Source: Alistipes sp. (GTDB taxonomy: Bacteria; Bacteroidota; Bacteroidia; Bacteroidales; Rikenellaceae). From it: a stretch of DNA of 64,000 nt. The stretch is taken from the NCBI GenBank assembly GCA_017504485.1, contig JAFVRC010000004.1, forward strand, positions 1 to 64,000. Direction: 5' to 3'. The position numbers and the translations under genes were made by a program. Below are positions 8,656-17,381 of the stretch, piece after piece; position 1 is the stretch's first letter; every line of letters starts with the position of its first letter. The notes below the pieces were generated by a model. It saw nothing but the letters and a program-made list of their open reading frames with translations. It was not told the DNA's origin and did not search any database.

Positions 8656-9300
8656 ATGGCAGACAACTATTTGGGGAAGAAGATGGAGGAGCATATGGCC
8701 CGCTCGGCGCAGGGCCATAAGCCTCGCACGCAGCAGTCGCTCGGTCGGCTGTTGCGGCGTAATCGTAGTCATCGTGCTTACGATGCTTCGTTTGTGGTGC
8801 GTGACGATCAGCTGCGACGTATGGTTGCGGCTGCAGTCCTCGCCCCGTCGGCGATGAATAGGCAGCCGCTGCGCTACCGATTGGTGCGCGGTGAGGAGGC
8901 AGCCAAGCTATTGCCGCTCATTCGCTTGGGAGGGGGCCTTCCGGAGCTCAAATTGCCGCCTGCGGGGTGCGAGCCCAACGCCTTCATCGTCTGCTGCTCG
9001 GCTACGGAGCCCGACAAGTATCTCTATATGGATCTCGGCATTGCGGCGCAGAGTATGTTATTGCAGGCTGTCGAGATGGGACTGAACGGTATCTGCATCG
9101 GGGCTTTCGACCATGCGGCCCTGCGTGAAACTCTCAACCTCGATATGGAGCCTCTGCTCGTCATTGCCGTAGGGCGCGGCGTGGAGCATATCGAGCTGAC
9201 CGAGATTGCGGCCTCCGAGAGCCGCGCCTACTACCGTCGTGAGGGTGTGCACTATGTGCCAAAGGTGCGGCTTGATGAACTAATACTTAAAAACGAGTAG
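8656..9300 (+). CDS. Nitroreductase family FMN oxidoreductase
   Basis: 214 residues from ATG 8656; an upstream in-frame ATG at 8578 lies inside the previous gene and was not used. Seen: RRNRSHRAYDASFVVRDDQLRRMVAAAVLAPSAMNRQP is the FMN phosphate-binding N-terminal motif with the R-S-x-R-x-[FY] pattern and the PSAMNRQP helix, and YLYMDLGIAAQSMLLQAVEMGLNGICIGAF is the central helix and strand. NAD(P)H-dependent reduction of quinones or nitro compounds is the family activity; the physiological substrate is unknown. Confidence 0.85.
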   Translation: MADNYLGKKMEEHMARSAQGHKPRTQQSLGRLLRRNRSHRAYDASFVVRDDQLRRMVAAAVLAPSAMNRQPLRYRLVRGEEAAKLLPLIRLGGGLPELKLPPAGCEPNAFIVCCSATEPDKYLYMDLGIAAQSMLLQAVEMGLNGICIGAFDHAALRETLNLDMEPLLVIAVGRGVEHIELTEIAASESRAYYRREGVHYVPKVRLDELILKNE

Positions 9301-9306
9301 TGCGAT

Positions 9307-9861
9307 ATGGGCTTTGCCGAACTTCTGATTATCGCCATAGGCCTCTCGATGGATGCCTTCGCTGTAGCGATAGGCAAGGGACTCAGCGTGCGTGAGGTGC
9401 GCTTGCGCCACCTCTTTACGACGGGGGCGTGGTTTGGTGGCTTTCAGGCATTGATGCCGCTTGTTGGATATGCGCTCGGTGTCAGCTTTGCTACGTTTGT
9501 CGAGAGTGTGGACCATTGGATAGCCTTTGTGCTGTTGGGTGTTATTGGAGCCAATATGATTAGAGGCTCCTTTGCCGGTGACGATGAGGAGCATACGGCC
9601 GACTTCTCACCCCGTGCGATGTTGCCGCTTGCCATTGCTACGAGTATTGATGCGCTCGCCGTAGGAGTGTCGTTAGCCTTCCTCGGAGTGAATATATGGG
9701 CTGCCGCTGCGACCATAGGCATAACTACCTATCTCTTCTCTGTCGTCGGCATAAAGATTGGTAACCGCTTCGGCGTGCGTTATAAGTCGCGTGCCGAGTT
9801 TGTGGGTGGCGTGGTATTGGTGCTGATGGGTGTGAAAATTCTGGTAGAGCACACGCTGTAG
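9307..9861 (+). CDS. mntP: Manganese efflux pump MntP
   Basis: 184-residue inner-membrane protein with six predicted helices in two repeats. The paired motifs IGLSMDAFAVAIGKGL near the N-terminus and ATSIDALAVGVSLAF in the second half supply the conserved membrane Asp residues of MntP. It exports Mn2+. I looked for a yybP-ykoY Mn riboswitch before the gene, but it starts six bases after the nitroreductase stop, so there is no room for one. A strong terminator follows. Confidence 0.92.
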   Translation: MGFAELLIIAIGLSMDAFAVAIGKGLSVREVRLRHLFTTGAWFGGFQALMPLVGYALGVSFATFVESVDHWIAFVLLGVIGANMIRGSFAGDDEEHTADFSPRAMLPLAIATSIDALAVGVSLAFLGVNIWAAAATIGITTYLFSVVGIKIGNRFGVRYKSRAEFVGGVVLVLMGVKILVEHTL

Positions 9862-9874
9862 AGTAGTCTTGATA

Positions 9875-9919
9875 GCACAAGAGTGGGCCGCATAGATATC
9901 GTGCAGCCCACTCTTGTGC
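9875..9919. terminator. Bidirectional terminator between mntP and plsX
   Basis: Perfect 14-bp inverted repeat GCACAAGAGTGGGC (9875-9888) / GCCCACTCTTGTGC (9906-9919) between converging genes. Confidence 0.8.
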
Positions 9920-9938
9920 TTTGGTGATAGATAAACCT

Positions 9939-10892
9939 CTATTCGAAAGCCTTCTTGAGCTTCGCTACCAGCCCCGTGCGAATGGTGTTTTCGGTCGAGA
10001 GTATCATGTTTTTGATAGCCAGAGGTGTCGATTTGCCGTGGCCGATGGTTACCGGAGCATTCACACCGAGTACGGGAGTGCCTCCCGTGCGCTCGTAGTT
10101 CATCCCCTCCCAGAAGTCGTTGCCAACACCCATCTTGCGGTTTATGCCATAGAAACCCTCCGAGAGTTTGAGCACCGTGTTGCCGATAAAACCGTCGCAT
10201 ACCACAACATCGGCTACCTTCGAGGTGAAGATGTGCGAAGCCTCGACATTGCCAACGAAGTTGTACTTGCCTGTCTGCCCGCCAATTTCCATCAACTCGT
10301 GTGCGGCTTTGGCTTGCAGATTGCCCTTTGTTGCCTCCTCGCCGATGTTGAGCAAGGCGATGCGTGGTCGCTCGACACCGAGCACCGCCTCGGCATATAT
10401 CGAGCCGATAAGCGCATACTGCTCCAGCACATCAGGCTTGCAATCGACGTTCAGACCTATGTCGAGCAACAGCACCGGAGCCCCCGTGATTGTAGGTATC
10501 GCCGTGGCAATTGTCGGACGTATAACGCCGTGGATAGGCTTGATGGCGTACATCGAACCGACCATCATCGCACCCGTTGAGCCGGCACTTGCAAATCCGT
10601 CAATCTTGCCCTTGGCCAGATAGCCGAAGCCGACGCTGATGCTCGAATCGGCCTTCTGCTGAAAGGCTCGCGCCGGATGGTCGCCCATCTCGATAACCTC
10701 GGTCGTGGCTACAATATCGAAGTTCTCGGCCGCACAATCCTCCGTCTCGAGAATCTCGCGTATGCGGGCCTCGTCGCCGAAGATCACCAGACGACTCTCC
10801 TCATTCAACTCATCGAGTGCCATAATAGCACCTTTTACTGCCGCCTCGGGTGCGAAGTCGCCACCCATAGCATCCAAGCCAATCTTTATCAT
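9939..10892 (-). CDS. plsX: Phosphate acyltransferase PlsX
   Basis: 317 residues. Converts acyl-ACP to acyl phosphate, the donor for PlsY in phospholipid synthesis. The start MIKIGLDAMGGDFAPEAAVKGA is the family hallmark, and GSTGAMMVGSMYAIKPIHGVIRP and CDGFIGNTVLKLSEG are conserved blocks. The order yceD-rpmF-plsX is the same as in many Gram-negative bacteria. No fabH follows; a terminator is next instead. A hairpin between rpmF and plsX suggests that only part of the transcription continues into plsX. Confidence 0.95.
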   Translation of the reverse strand: MIKIGLDAMGGDFAPEAAVKGAIMALDELNEESRLVIFGDEARIREILETEDCAAENFDIVATTEVIEMGDHPARAFQQKADSSISVGFGYLAKGKIDGFASAGSTGAMMVGSMYAIKPIHGVIRPTIATAIPTITGAPVLLLDIGLNVDCKPDVLEQYALIGSIYAEAVLGVERPRIALLNIGEEATKGNLQAKAAHELMEIGGQTGKYNFVGNVEASHIFTSKVADVVVCDGFIGNTVLKLSEGFYGINRKMGVGNDFWEGMNYERTGGTPVLGVNAPVTIGHGKSTPLAIKNMILSTENTIRTGLVAKLKKAFE

Positions 10893-10921
10893 AACTCTAT
10901 CTCCTTACTTATTTATAAAAC

Positions 10922-10962
10922 AAGTGGGGCATCCGGCACACGATGGTCGAATCTCCCCACTT
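10922..10962 (-). terminator. Terminator or attenuator between rpmF and plsX
   Basis: AAGTGGGG (10922-10929) pairs with CCCCACTT (10955-10962). On the minus strand the stem is followed by GTTTT, so it can partly terminate rpmF transcripts before plsX. Confidence 0.6.
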
Positions 10963-11026
10963 CCTCTTTTTGTTGAACTCTCTGCCGCCGTAGCCCGCAG
11001 GCTGTTGTTCGGCAGTGACCACAAAT

Positions 11027-11212
11027 TTAAGCCTCTACGTTCTTCTCGATAGCCAACTTGCCACGGTAGAAACCGCATTCAGGGCATACACGGTGGTAGA
11101 GAACCGATGCTCCGCAATTCGAGCAGGTTACAACCGTAGGAACGGCTGCCTTGTAGTGAGTTCTGCGCTTGTCGCGTCGAGTTGACGAGACTTTGTGTTT
11201 TGGATGTGCCAT
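11027..11212 (-). CDS. rpmF: 50S ribosomal protein L32
   Basis: 61 residues with the L32 signature MAHPKHKVSSTRRDKRRTHY and a four-cysteine zinc ribbon (CSNCG, CPECG). All four cysteines are present, so this is the zinc-binding form. It lies downstream of the DUF177 gene, whose E. coli homologue YceD is co-transcribed with rpmF. Confidence 0.97.
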   Translation of the reverse strand: MAHPKHKVSSTRRDKRRTHYKAAVPTVVTCSNCGASVLYHRVCPECGFYRGKLAIEKNVEA

Positions 11213-11281
11213 AACTGTACTCTATTTTTTAAGTTTCACTTTTAATATTTGTCCTCTCTCGAGTAAAAAATCTCTTTTGCC

Positions 11282-11728
11282 CTATTCGTCGGCCGGCGTG
11301 AAGCGAGCCATCATCTCGGGGTTGCACTCGCCCTCGGCATGTACACGGCGGTAGGGTAGCGATACTACGATACTCTCGTAGATATACTGCTTGAGCGACA
11401 AGCGGTCGCCCGGTGCAATCCACATCTGGAAGCCGTCGTAGTCGTGTTCGGTCTCCGAGAAGCGGACATTCAGCACTCCCGAGTAGTCGATCGGGATGTT
11501 GCAATCTTCCAAGCAACGGTCGCACTCGACAACTACGCTGCCCGATATCGCAACATTAAGGTCGAGCTTCGACTCCGAGCGATTGAGGCAGACGTGCACG
11601 TCGCACGCTCCATCTTTAATCTCGTTGGATTCCATCGACTTGAAAAGCTCGCCATCGACCTTGAAGTCGAAGGTGTGCAGACCACTCGGCAGAGCGGTGT
11701 AATCGATGGTATATCTGTTCGTTGTCTC
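11282..11728 (-). CDS. yceD: DUF177 (YceD) family protein
   Basis: 148 residues from GTG 11728. An in-frame TTG at 11752 would extend it by eight residues, but the promoter box at 11761-11768 would then leave almost no leader, so the GTG is preferred. Seen: a central CDRCLEDCNIPI motif, and a middle region of alternating strands ending in LKQYIYESIVVSLP. The family is linked to 23S rRNA maturation in plants and E. coli and is nearly always beside rpmF, as here. The precise role in Bacteroidales is inferred from that linkage. Confidence 0.8.
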   Translation of the reverse strand, partial: ETTNRYTIDYTALPSGLHTFDFKVDGELFKSMESNEIKDGACDVHVCLNRSESKLDLNVAISGSVVVECDRCLEDCNIPIDYSGVLNVRFSETEHDYDGFQMWIAPGDRLSLKQYIYESIVVSLPYRRVHAEGECNPEMMARFTPADE

Positions 11729-11760
11729 CACTTGTGCGGCTTTTTTGCGCAATTAGTGTG

Positions 11761-11768
11761 CAAATGTA
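11761..11768 (-). promoter_or_regulatory. -7 box of the yceD-rpmF promoter
   Basis: CAAATGTA on the plus strand is TACATTTG on the minus strand, a perfect TAnnTTTG. Transcription would start near 11754, which argues for the internal GTG start of yceD. Confidence 0.55.
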
Positions 11769-11890
11769 CGACAAAAAAGCCAACCGTGCAAGTTTTCAGT
11801 GTAAAAGTTCGGAAAAAAGGTCGCGATGGCCCTATTGGTGGCTTAATTACGACGTGTTGCGCGAGATCTTGCCGGTGCTACTCCAAAGCC

Positions 11891-12490
11891 CTATTTGCCC
11901 TTTGCGCGGCGTATTTCGCGGCGGCGAGTAGAGCCCTTGACCGTCCAGCCGAAGGTGCCGAGCAGTCTGCCTATTGCGAAGTATTCGCCGTGGGCGTAGC
12001 ACAAAAGATGTGCGCGTTGCAGGTCGAGTTTGCCACTCTCGGGGTCGAGAAGGCTCTCATCGACCAATACATTCACCACCTCGGCTATAAACATATCGTG
12101 CGAGCCGAGCGGCATCACCTCGCGCACACGGCACTCGATGGATATAGGTGCCTCGGCAATGGCAGGGGCTGCCACGACCTTGCACTTTTCGGGCGTAAGA
12201 CCGCACATCTCAAACTTGTTGAAGTCGCGGCCGGAGCGCACGCCGCACCAGTCGGTCGCCTCGGCCAGAGCCTCGGTCGTGAGGTTTATGACAAACTCGC
12301 CGGTACGCTTGATAATCTCGTAGGAGTGTCGCTCGGGGCGTACCGAGATGTAGCACATCGCAGGCTCGGAGCATATCGTGCCCGTCCAGGCGATGGTTAT
12401 GATGTTGTAGTGCTCGGGGCTCTCTCCGCAGCTCACCATTACGGCCGGCACGGGCGATATCATAGTACCGGGTTTCCACGATTGTTTCAT
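11891..12490 (-). CDS. Flavin reductase family protein
   Basis: 199 residues of the FMN-binding split-barrel flavin reductase type. Seen: MKQSWKPGTMISPVPAVMVSCG, the N-terminal strand typical of the Bacteroidetes/archaeal group, the segment ITIAWTGTICSEPAMCYISVRPERHSYEIIKRTGEFVINL that forms the flavin pocket, and a C-terminal YFAIGRLLGTFGWTVKG. Probably reduces FMN or an iron-flavin partner with NAD(P)H; partner unknown. A single gene divergent from gcvP. Confidence 0.85.
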   Translation of the reverse strand: MKQSWKPGTMISPVPAVMVSCGESPEHYNIITIAWTGTICSEPAMCYISVRPERHSYEIIKRTGEFVINLTTEALAEATDWCGVRSGRDFNKFEMCGLTPEKCKVVAAPAIAEAPISIECRVREVMPLGSHDMFIAEVVNVLVDESLLDPESGKLDLQRAHLLCYAHGEYFAIGRLLGTFGWTVKGSTRRREIRRAKGK

Positions 12491-12514
12491 AGTGTATGGC
12501 TTATTTTGCGACTA

Positions 12515-12522
12515 CAAAGATA
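12515..12522 (-). promoter_or_regulatory. -7 box of the flavin reductase promoter
   Basis: CAAAGATA, which is TATCTTTG on the minus strand, 25 bases before the start codon. Confidence 0.6.
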
Positions 12523-12596
12523 CATCTTTTTGGCGTAACGGCTCGTTGCTATACAAAAAAATCGTACCGTGCTACGATATATCCCGAAAAAATGTC

Positions 12597-12604
12597 TATA
12601 TTTG
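12597..12604 (+). promoter_or_regulatory. -7 box of the gcvP promoter
   Basis: TATATTTG, 60 bases before the gcvP ATG. The short leader has no room for a glycine riboswitch. Confidence 0.6.
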
Positions 12605-12663
12605 TATGGTGTACGCACCGTATAGCCGGAGAATGATTACAAACAATATAAAATCCTAAAATT

Positions 12664-15486
12664 ATGTTCGACAAATTCGTTTCAAGACACGTTGGTACGA
12701 CTGACCCCAAGCAACTTGCCGAGATGCTGAAGGTTGTAGGTGTAGGCTCGATGGATGAGCTTATCGCACAGGTTATTCCGCAATCTATCCGCCTCGACCG
12801 ACCGCTTGCGCTCGATGAGGGCATGAGCGAGTATGAGTTCGCGGCCCATATCCGCGCCCTGGCCGAGCGTAATCTCGAGTATCGCTCGTTTATCGGTATG
12901 GGTTACTATCCGAATGCTTCGTCGGCCGCCATTATGCGCAACGTATTCGAGAATCCTGCGTGGTACACCTCCTACACTCCATATCAGGCCGAGATATCGC
13001 AGGGTCGTTTGGAGGCACTGCTGAACTATCAGACGGCGATTATCTCGCTGACGGGAATGGAGATTGCCAACTGTTCGCTGCTCGACGAGGCTACGGCTAC
13101 GGCCGAGGCCATGCTGATGATGTATGCCCTGCGCTCGCGCGAGGCGGTCAAGGAGGGGCGAAATCAACTTTTTGTCGATGTGAATATCTTTCCGCAGACA
13201 CTCGACGTGCTGCTCACGCGCAGCGAGCCATTCGGCATAGAGCTGATAGTCGATGACTACTCTGCCTATACGTTCAGTGGTAAGGAATTTGGCGCGATAG
13301 TGCAATATCCGGCTGCCAATGGCGAGGTGCGCGACTATGCCGACTTCGTGGCGGCGGCGCACGCCGTCGGAGCTCTTGTTACGGCCGAGGCCGACCTGCT
13401 CTCGCTCGCACTCCTGACGCCTCCGGCCGAGTGGGGTGCCGATGTCGCTGTCGGCTCGTCGCAACGTCTGGGTTGCCCGATGGGCTTCGGAGGTCCGTCG
13501 GCTGGATATATGGCCACGCGCGAGGCCTTCAAGCGTAATATCCCGGGCCGTATTATCGGTGTGTCGGTGGATAGGCTCGGCCGTCGTGCTCTGCGTATGT
13601 CGTTGCAGATGCGCGAGCAGCATATCAAGCGCGAGCGTGCCACCTCGAATATATGCACAGCTTCGGCTCTGATGGCCTCTATTGTCGGCTTCCACTGCGT
13701 CTATAACGGAGCCGAGGGCTTGGTGCGTGCGGCCCGCACGGCGCATCTCGCCGCCGTTACGGTAAGCAAGGCATTGGAGAGTATGGGCTATAGGCTCTCG
13801 ACCGCCTCGTTCTTCGATACGTTGGAGGTGGAGGCCGAGGCATCGGTTGTCGAGTCGGTAGCCCTCGAACACCACATCAACTTCTACTATCCGTCGGAGG
13901 AGCGTGTGCGCATAGCCTTCGACGAGGTGACTACCGCCGAGGAGATTGCTGAGGTGGTGGCTATCTTTGCCGAGGTCAAGGGGCGTAAGGCCAAGGCCGT
14001 AAAGCCTATTACAGAGCCAGCAATCGCTTCGTCGTTGCTTCGTGCAACGCCTCTGCTCGCCGAGCCAATCTTCAACCGCTATCGCTCGGAGAGTGATATT
14101 ATGCGTTACATCAAGCAACTCGAACTACGCGATATCTCGCTTGCCAACTCGATGATTTCGCTCGGTAGCTGCACGATGAAACTCAATGCCGCAGCCATTA
14201 TGCAGCCGCTCTCGCTTGCCGGCTTCCAGAATATACATCCATTTGCGCCGGCCGACCAGCACGAGGGCTATACGATGCTCATCGAGGAGCTGGAGCGCGA
14301 CTTGGCAACTATCACGGGCTTTGCCGCCTGCTCCGTGCAGTCTAATTCGGGTGCGGCGGGCGAGTATGCTGGTCTGATGGTTATCCGTGCCTACCACCAG
14401 AGTCGTGGTCAGGGATACCGCAATGTAGTGCTTATTCCTGCTTCGGCGCATGGCACTAACCCTGCTTCGGCCGCTATGGCCGGTATGCGTATTGTGACTG
14501 TGGCGTGCGATGCGCAGGGTAATATTGATGTTGAGGATCTGAAGGCCAAGGCCGAGCAGTACTCTACGGAGCTATGTGCGCTGATGGTCACCTACCCTTC
14601 GACACACGGAGTATTCGAGAGTCGTATCCGCGAGATTGTAGATGCGGTGCACGATGCCGGTGGCGAGGTATATATGGATGGTGCCAATATGAATGCACAG
14701 GTGGGGCTCACCAATCCGGGATATATCGGTGCGGATGTCTGCCATCTGAATCTACACAAGACCTTCGCAATGCCTCACGGTGGCGGCGGCCCTGGTGTAG
14801 GCCCAATCTGCGTGGCGGAGCATCTCGCACCATTCCTCCCTTCGCACTCGGTTGTGCCTACGGGTGGCGACGAGGGTATCACCGCCGTGTCATCATCGCC
14901 TTGGGGCTCGGCGATGCTGCTGCCAATCACATACGGCTACATAAAGATGCTCGGCGAGGAGGGATTGCGCAGAGCTACCGAGATGGCTATCCTCAATGCC
15001 AACTATATGGCTTCGGCTATCAAGGATGAGTTCCGCACCTACTACTCGGGTGAGACGGGCCGCGTAGGCCACGAGATGATTCTCGACCTGACGAACTTCA
15101 AGCGCGACTACGGCGTGGATTGTGGCGACGTGGCACACCGCTTGATGGACTACGGTTTCCACGCTCCTACACTCTCGTTCCCTGTGCACGAGACCTTGAT
15201 GGTCGAGCCTACCGAGTCGGAGCCGAAGGAGGAGATGGATCGCTTTATCGAGGCTCTGGTGCAGATTAAGCGCGAGGCCGAGGCAATCAACGGCGAGGCC
15301 GACAATGTGGTGGCCAATGCCCCGCATATCGCCGAGGAACTCGCCGGTGAGTGGTCGCACCCATATTCGCGCCGCGAGGCCGCCTTCCCGCTCGAGTGGG
15401 TTGCCCGCTCGAAGTTCTTCCCTTATGTATCGAAGATTGACAACGGCTACGGCGACCGCAATCTCGTCTGCCGCAACGAAGAGTAA
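12664..15486 (+). CDS. gcvP: Glycine dehydrogenase (decarboxylating), P protein
   Basis: 940 residues, the full-length fused homodimer form found in E. coli, not the split gcvPA/gcvPB. It decarboxylates glycine and passes the aminomethyl group to the lipoylated H protein. The PLP lysine lies in HLNLHKTFAMPHGGGGPGVG. N-terminal FIGMGYYPNASSAAIMRNVFENPAWYTSYTPYQAEISQGRLE and the QSNSGAAGEYAGLMVI block are typical. No gcvT or gcvH is beside it; they should be elsewhere. It starts after its own promoter and is followed six bases later by the amidohydrolase gene. Confidence 0.97.
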   Translation: MFDKFVSRHVGTTDPKQLAEMLKVVGVGSMDELIAQVIPQSIRLDRPLALDEGMSEYEFAAHIRALAERNLEYRSFIGMGYYPNASSAAIMRNVFENPAWYTSYTPYQAEISQGRLEALLNYQTAIISLTGMEIANCSLLDEATATAEAMLMMYALRSREAVKEGRNQLFVDVNIFPQTLDVLLTRSEPFGIELIVDDYSAYTFSGKEFGAIVQYPAANGEVRDYADFVAAAHAVGALVTAEADLLSLALLTPPAEWGADVAVGSSQRLGCPMGFGGPSAGYMATREAFKRNIPGRIIGVSVDRLGRRALRMSLQMREQHIKRERATSNICTASALMASIVGFHCVYNGAEGLVRAARTAHLAAVTVSKALESMGYRLSTASFFDTLEVEAEASVVESVALEHHINFYYPSEERVRIAFDEVTTAEEIAEVVAIFAEVKGRKAKAVKPITEPAIASSLLRATPLLAEPIFNRYRSESDIMRYIKQLELRDISLANSMISLGSCTMKLNAAAIMQPLSLAGFQNIHPFAPADQHEGYTMLIEELERDLATITGFAACSVQSNSGAAGEYAGLMVIRAYHQSRGQGYRNVVLIPASAHGTNPASAAMAGMRIVTVACDAQGNIDVEDLKAKAEQYSTELCALMVTYPSTHGVFESRIREIVDAVHDAGGEVYMDGANMNAQVGLTNPGYIGADVCHLNLHKTFAMPHGGGGPGVGPICVAEHLAPFLPSHSVVPTGGDEGITAVSSSPWGSAMLLPITYGYIKMLGEEGLRRATEMAILNANYMASAIKDEFRTYYSGETGRVGHEMILDLTNFKRDYGVDCGDVAHRLMDYGFHAPTLSFPVHETLMVEPTESEPKEEMDRFIEALVQIKREAEAINGEADNVVANAPHIAEELAGEWSHPYSRREAAFPLEWVARSKFFPYVSKIDNGYGDRNLVCRNEE

Positions 15487-15492
15487 TAGATT

Positions 15493-16623
15493 ATGAAACT
15501 GATAGCCAAAGTCCTATTGCTGTTTGCCACGCTCGCTGCGTGGCAGACGGCCGAGGCTTGCACGGCGGCTGTAGTGGCGGCCAAGGCATCGAAAGAGGGA
15601 GGCGCAATCCTATGGAAAAACCGAGATAGTAAATACTATCGAACAAGCCTTCGCTATGTCGAGGGCGAGGGGTATGCCTATCTCGGCGTGGTGCGTACCG
15701 ATAAGCCCGAAGGGGGTGTCTTCAGTGGCGTGAACGAGGTGGGCTTTGGTATTATCAATACCGCATCGAACAACCTTCCCGAGAACAAGGAGTTGGAGGG
15801 TACGCGCTCGCGACCTTCGTTTATGCGCGATGCGCTCATGCGCTGCTCGACGATAGACGAGTTCGAGGAGTTTGTCAGAGGCTACAAGCGCGGTCATAAG
15901 TTCACCACCAATGTCGGCGTAGGTGATGCTACGGGTGCCGCGGCCTTTTTCGAGGTATGGGGCAATGGCTACCGCCGCTACGATGTGGATAAGACCGATA
16001 AGGGCTACGATATACGCTCGAGTTTCTCGTTTGCGGGTAATATGCAGGCTCTCGGTTCGAGCAAGCGCCGCTACGATGCGATGGTCGAGCAGACCAAGGG
16101 TCGAAAGAGTTTCTCGGCACGCGACTTCTTTGATTACGCACAGTCGTTCTATGTGGCCGGCAGGGGTGATGCCCTGATCGGCGAGGGAAAGCTCTACAAC
16201 CATCGCTACGAAACGGTGCCGCATCGCTCGACGGTCGGCTCCTTCTCGATTGTCTGCGGCGAGCATCCGCGAATACTTGTCTCGATGGGCTATCCGGCGG
16301 CTTGTCCGGCTATCCCCGTGTGGGTGGAGGCCAAGGGGGCTATTCCGAAGTGCTTGAGTGGTACGGCATCGCATGAGCTTGGCCGCCGATTTATCGAAGC
16401 GGCCTATATCAAGGATGGTACAATCAAGAGTAAGGGCAAGAAGAAGGGGCGTTACTATCTCAGTAAGTCGCTTGTGCGCGAGGCGTTGAGGGTTAAGACC
16501 AAGTTGCCGTTTCCCGTGAAGATGCCGAAGAGTATCGAGAAGTTCAACGACAGGGCCGACAAGGCATTCTGTAAGCACGAGCGAAAGATTGACGCATTGA
16601 TAGCCGGTTCCGCCGTAAAATAG
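15493..16623 (+). CDS. Secreted Ntn-hydrolase (choloylglycine hydrolase/C45-like amidohydrolase)
   Basis: 376 residues. Residues 1-22 form a signal peptide ending AEA, so cleavage would expose Cys23 in CTAAVVAAKAS as the N-terminal nucleophile. WKNRDS supplies the Arg/Asp pair seen in this fold, and GVNEVGFGIINTASNN and GDATGAAAFFEVWG resemble the oxyanion and Asn-containing loops of the linear amide C-N hydrolases. Bile salt hydrolase, acyl-amino acid hydrolase or carcinine-type activity are all possible, and the sequence alone does not decide. It probably acts in the periplasm and is co-transcribed with gcvP. Confidence 0.7.
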   Translation: MKLIAKVLLLFATLAAWQTAEACTAAVVAAKASKEGGAILWKNRDSKYYRTSLRYVEGEGYAYLGVVRTDKPEGGVFSGVNEVGFGIINTASNNLPENKELEGTRSRPSFMRDALMRCSTIDEFEEFVRGYKRGHKFTTNVGVGDATGAAAFFEVWGNGYRRYDVDKTDKGYDIRSSFSFAGNMQALGSSKRRYDAMVEQTKGRKSFSARDFFDYAQSFYVAGRGDALIGEGKLYNHRYETVPHRSTVGSFSIVCGEHPRILVSMGYPAACPAIPVWVEAKGAIPKCLSGTASHELGRRFIEAAYIKDGTIKSKGKKKGRYYLSKSLVREALRVKTKLPFPVKMPKSIEKFNDRADKAFCKHERKIDALIAGSAVK

Positions 16624-16654
16624 GGGCGCATAATGGTAATTTGAAAAATTTTAC

Positions 16655-16662
16655 TACCTTTG
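16655..16662 (+). promoter_or_regulatory. -7 box of the slyD promoter
   Basis: TACCTTTG fits TAnnTTTG, 49 bases before the slyD ATG. Confidence 0.6.
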
Positions 16663-16711
16663 CCGAACAATACAAAACAGAGTACAAACAATTAAACTTT
16701 TTACCAAAGAT

Positions 16712-17257
16712 ATGAAAGTAGAAAATAGCAAGATGGTGGCCGTAAACTACACGCTCACCGTAGATGGCGAAATCGCAGATCAGAATCAGCCGGGCAAGCC
16801 GCTCGAGTTTATCTGTGGCGCAGGTATGTTGCTCCCGAAGTTCGAGGGTGCAATTTTGGGTAAGGAGCCGGGCGAGAAGGTGTCGTTCACGCTCGAGCCG
16901 AAGGATGGCTATGGCGAGGTTATTGCCGAGGCCGTTGTTGAGCTTCCGAAAACAATCTTTATGATCGACGGCAAACTCGCCGAGGATATCCTCTTCGTGG
17001 GCAATGTAGTGCCTATGAGCGACGCCGAGGGACACCGTATGAACGGTATCATCCGCGAGGTCAAGGAGGAGACTATCACGATGGACTTCAACCACCCGAT
17101 GGCGGGCAAGACCTTGAACTTCGACGTTGAGGTTGTCTCGGTGCGCGATGTAACCCCCGAGGATTTGATGTCGGCCGGCGGTTGCGGCTGCGGCTGCGGC
17201 GAGCACGACTGTCACTGCGAGGGCGACTGCGGCGACGGTTGCGAGGGCTGTCACTAA
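16712..17257 (+). CDS. slyD: SlyD-like FKBP peptidyl-prolyl isomerase
   Basis: 181 residues, cytoplasmic. The FKBP domain (1-65 and 120-150) is interrupted by an insert-in-flap domain (about 66-120), as in SlyD. The C-terminal tail (about 158-181) is packed with Cys, His and Gly (CGCGCGEHDCHCEGDCGDGCEGCH) and should bind Ni2+ or other metals. It catalyses prolyl isomerisation with chaperone activity; metal delivery to a hydrogenase or another nickel enzyme is an inference from E. coli SlyD. A tiny signal-peptide ORF starts ten bases after the stop. Confidence 0.92.
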   Translation: MKVENSKMVAVNYTLTVDGEIADQNQPGKPLEFICGAGMLLPKFEGAILGKEPGEKVSFTLEPKDGYGEVIAEAVVELPKTIFMIDGKLAEDILFVGNVVPMSDAEGHRMNGIIREVKEETITMDFNHPMAGKTLNFDVEVVSVRDVTPEDLMSAGGCGCGCGEHDCHCEGDCGDGCEGCH

Positions 17258-17267
17258 AATGTGATAT

Positions 17268-17381
17268 ATGAGAACTATTCAGTCCATTATATGTGGAATC
17301 TACACGCTTGCTGCAATCGCATTTGCAGCAAGCGTGTCTGCTCAAACGGTTAGCTATACTCACAATGGAGCGACTGAATAG
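17268..17381 (+). CDS. Tiny exported peptide ORF (37 aa), possible leader or gene remnant
   Basis: ATG 17268 to TAG 17381 encodes 37 residues: a full signal peptide (MRTIQSIICGIYTLAAIAFA followed by ASVSA) and then only QTVSYTHNGATE. It lies between slyD and the HD protein gene and overlaps the latter by 17 bases. Either a short secreted peptide, a coupling leader for the HD gene, or the stump of a larger secreted protein whose body was lost. No database recall. The signal peptide is convincing; expression is not proven. Confidence 0.45.
   Translation: MRTIQSIICGIYTLAAIAFAASVSAQTVSYTHNGATE

Noticed and set aside
9301-9306. Possible yybP-ykoY Mn riboswitch before mntP
   Set aside because: There are six bases between the nitroreductase stop and mntP, so no aptamer can fit.
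12605-12663. Possible glycine riboswitch before gcvP
   Set aside because: The leader after the -7 box is only about 55 bases, too short for a glycine aptamer, and no conserved aptamer blocks are seen.
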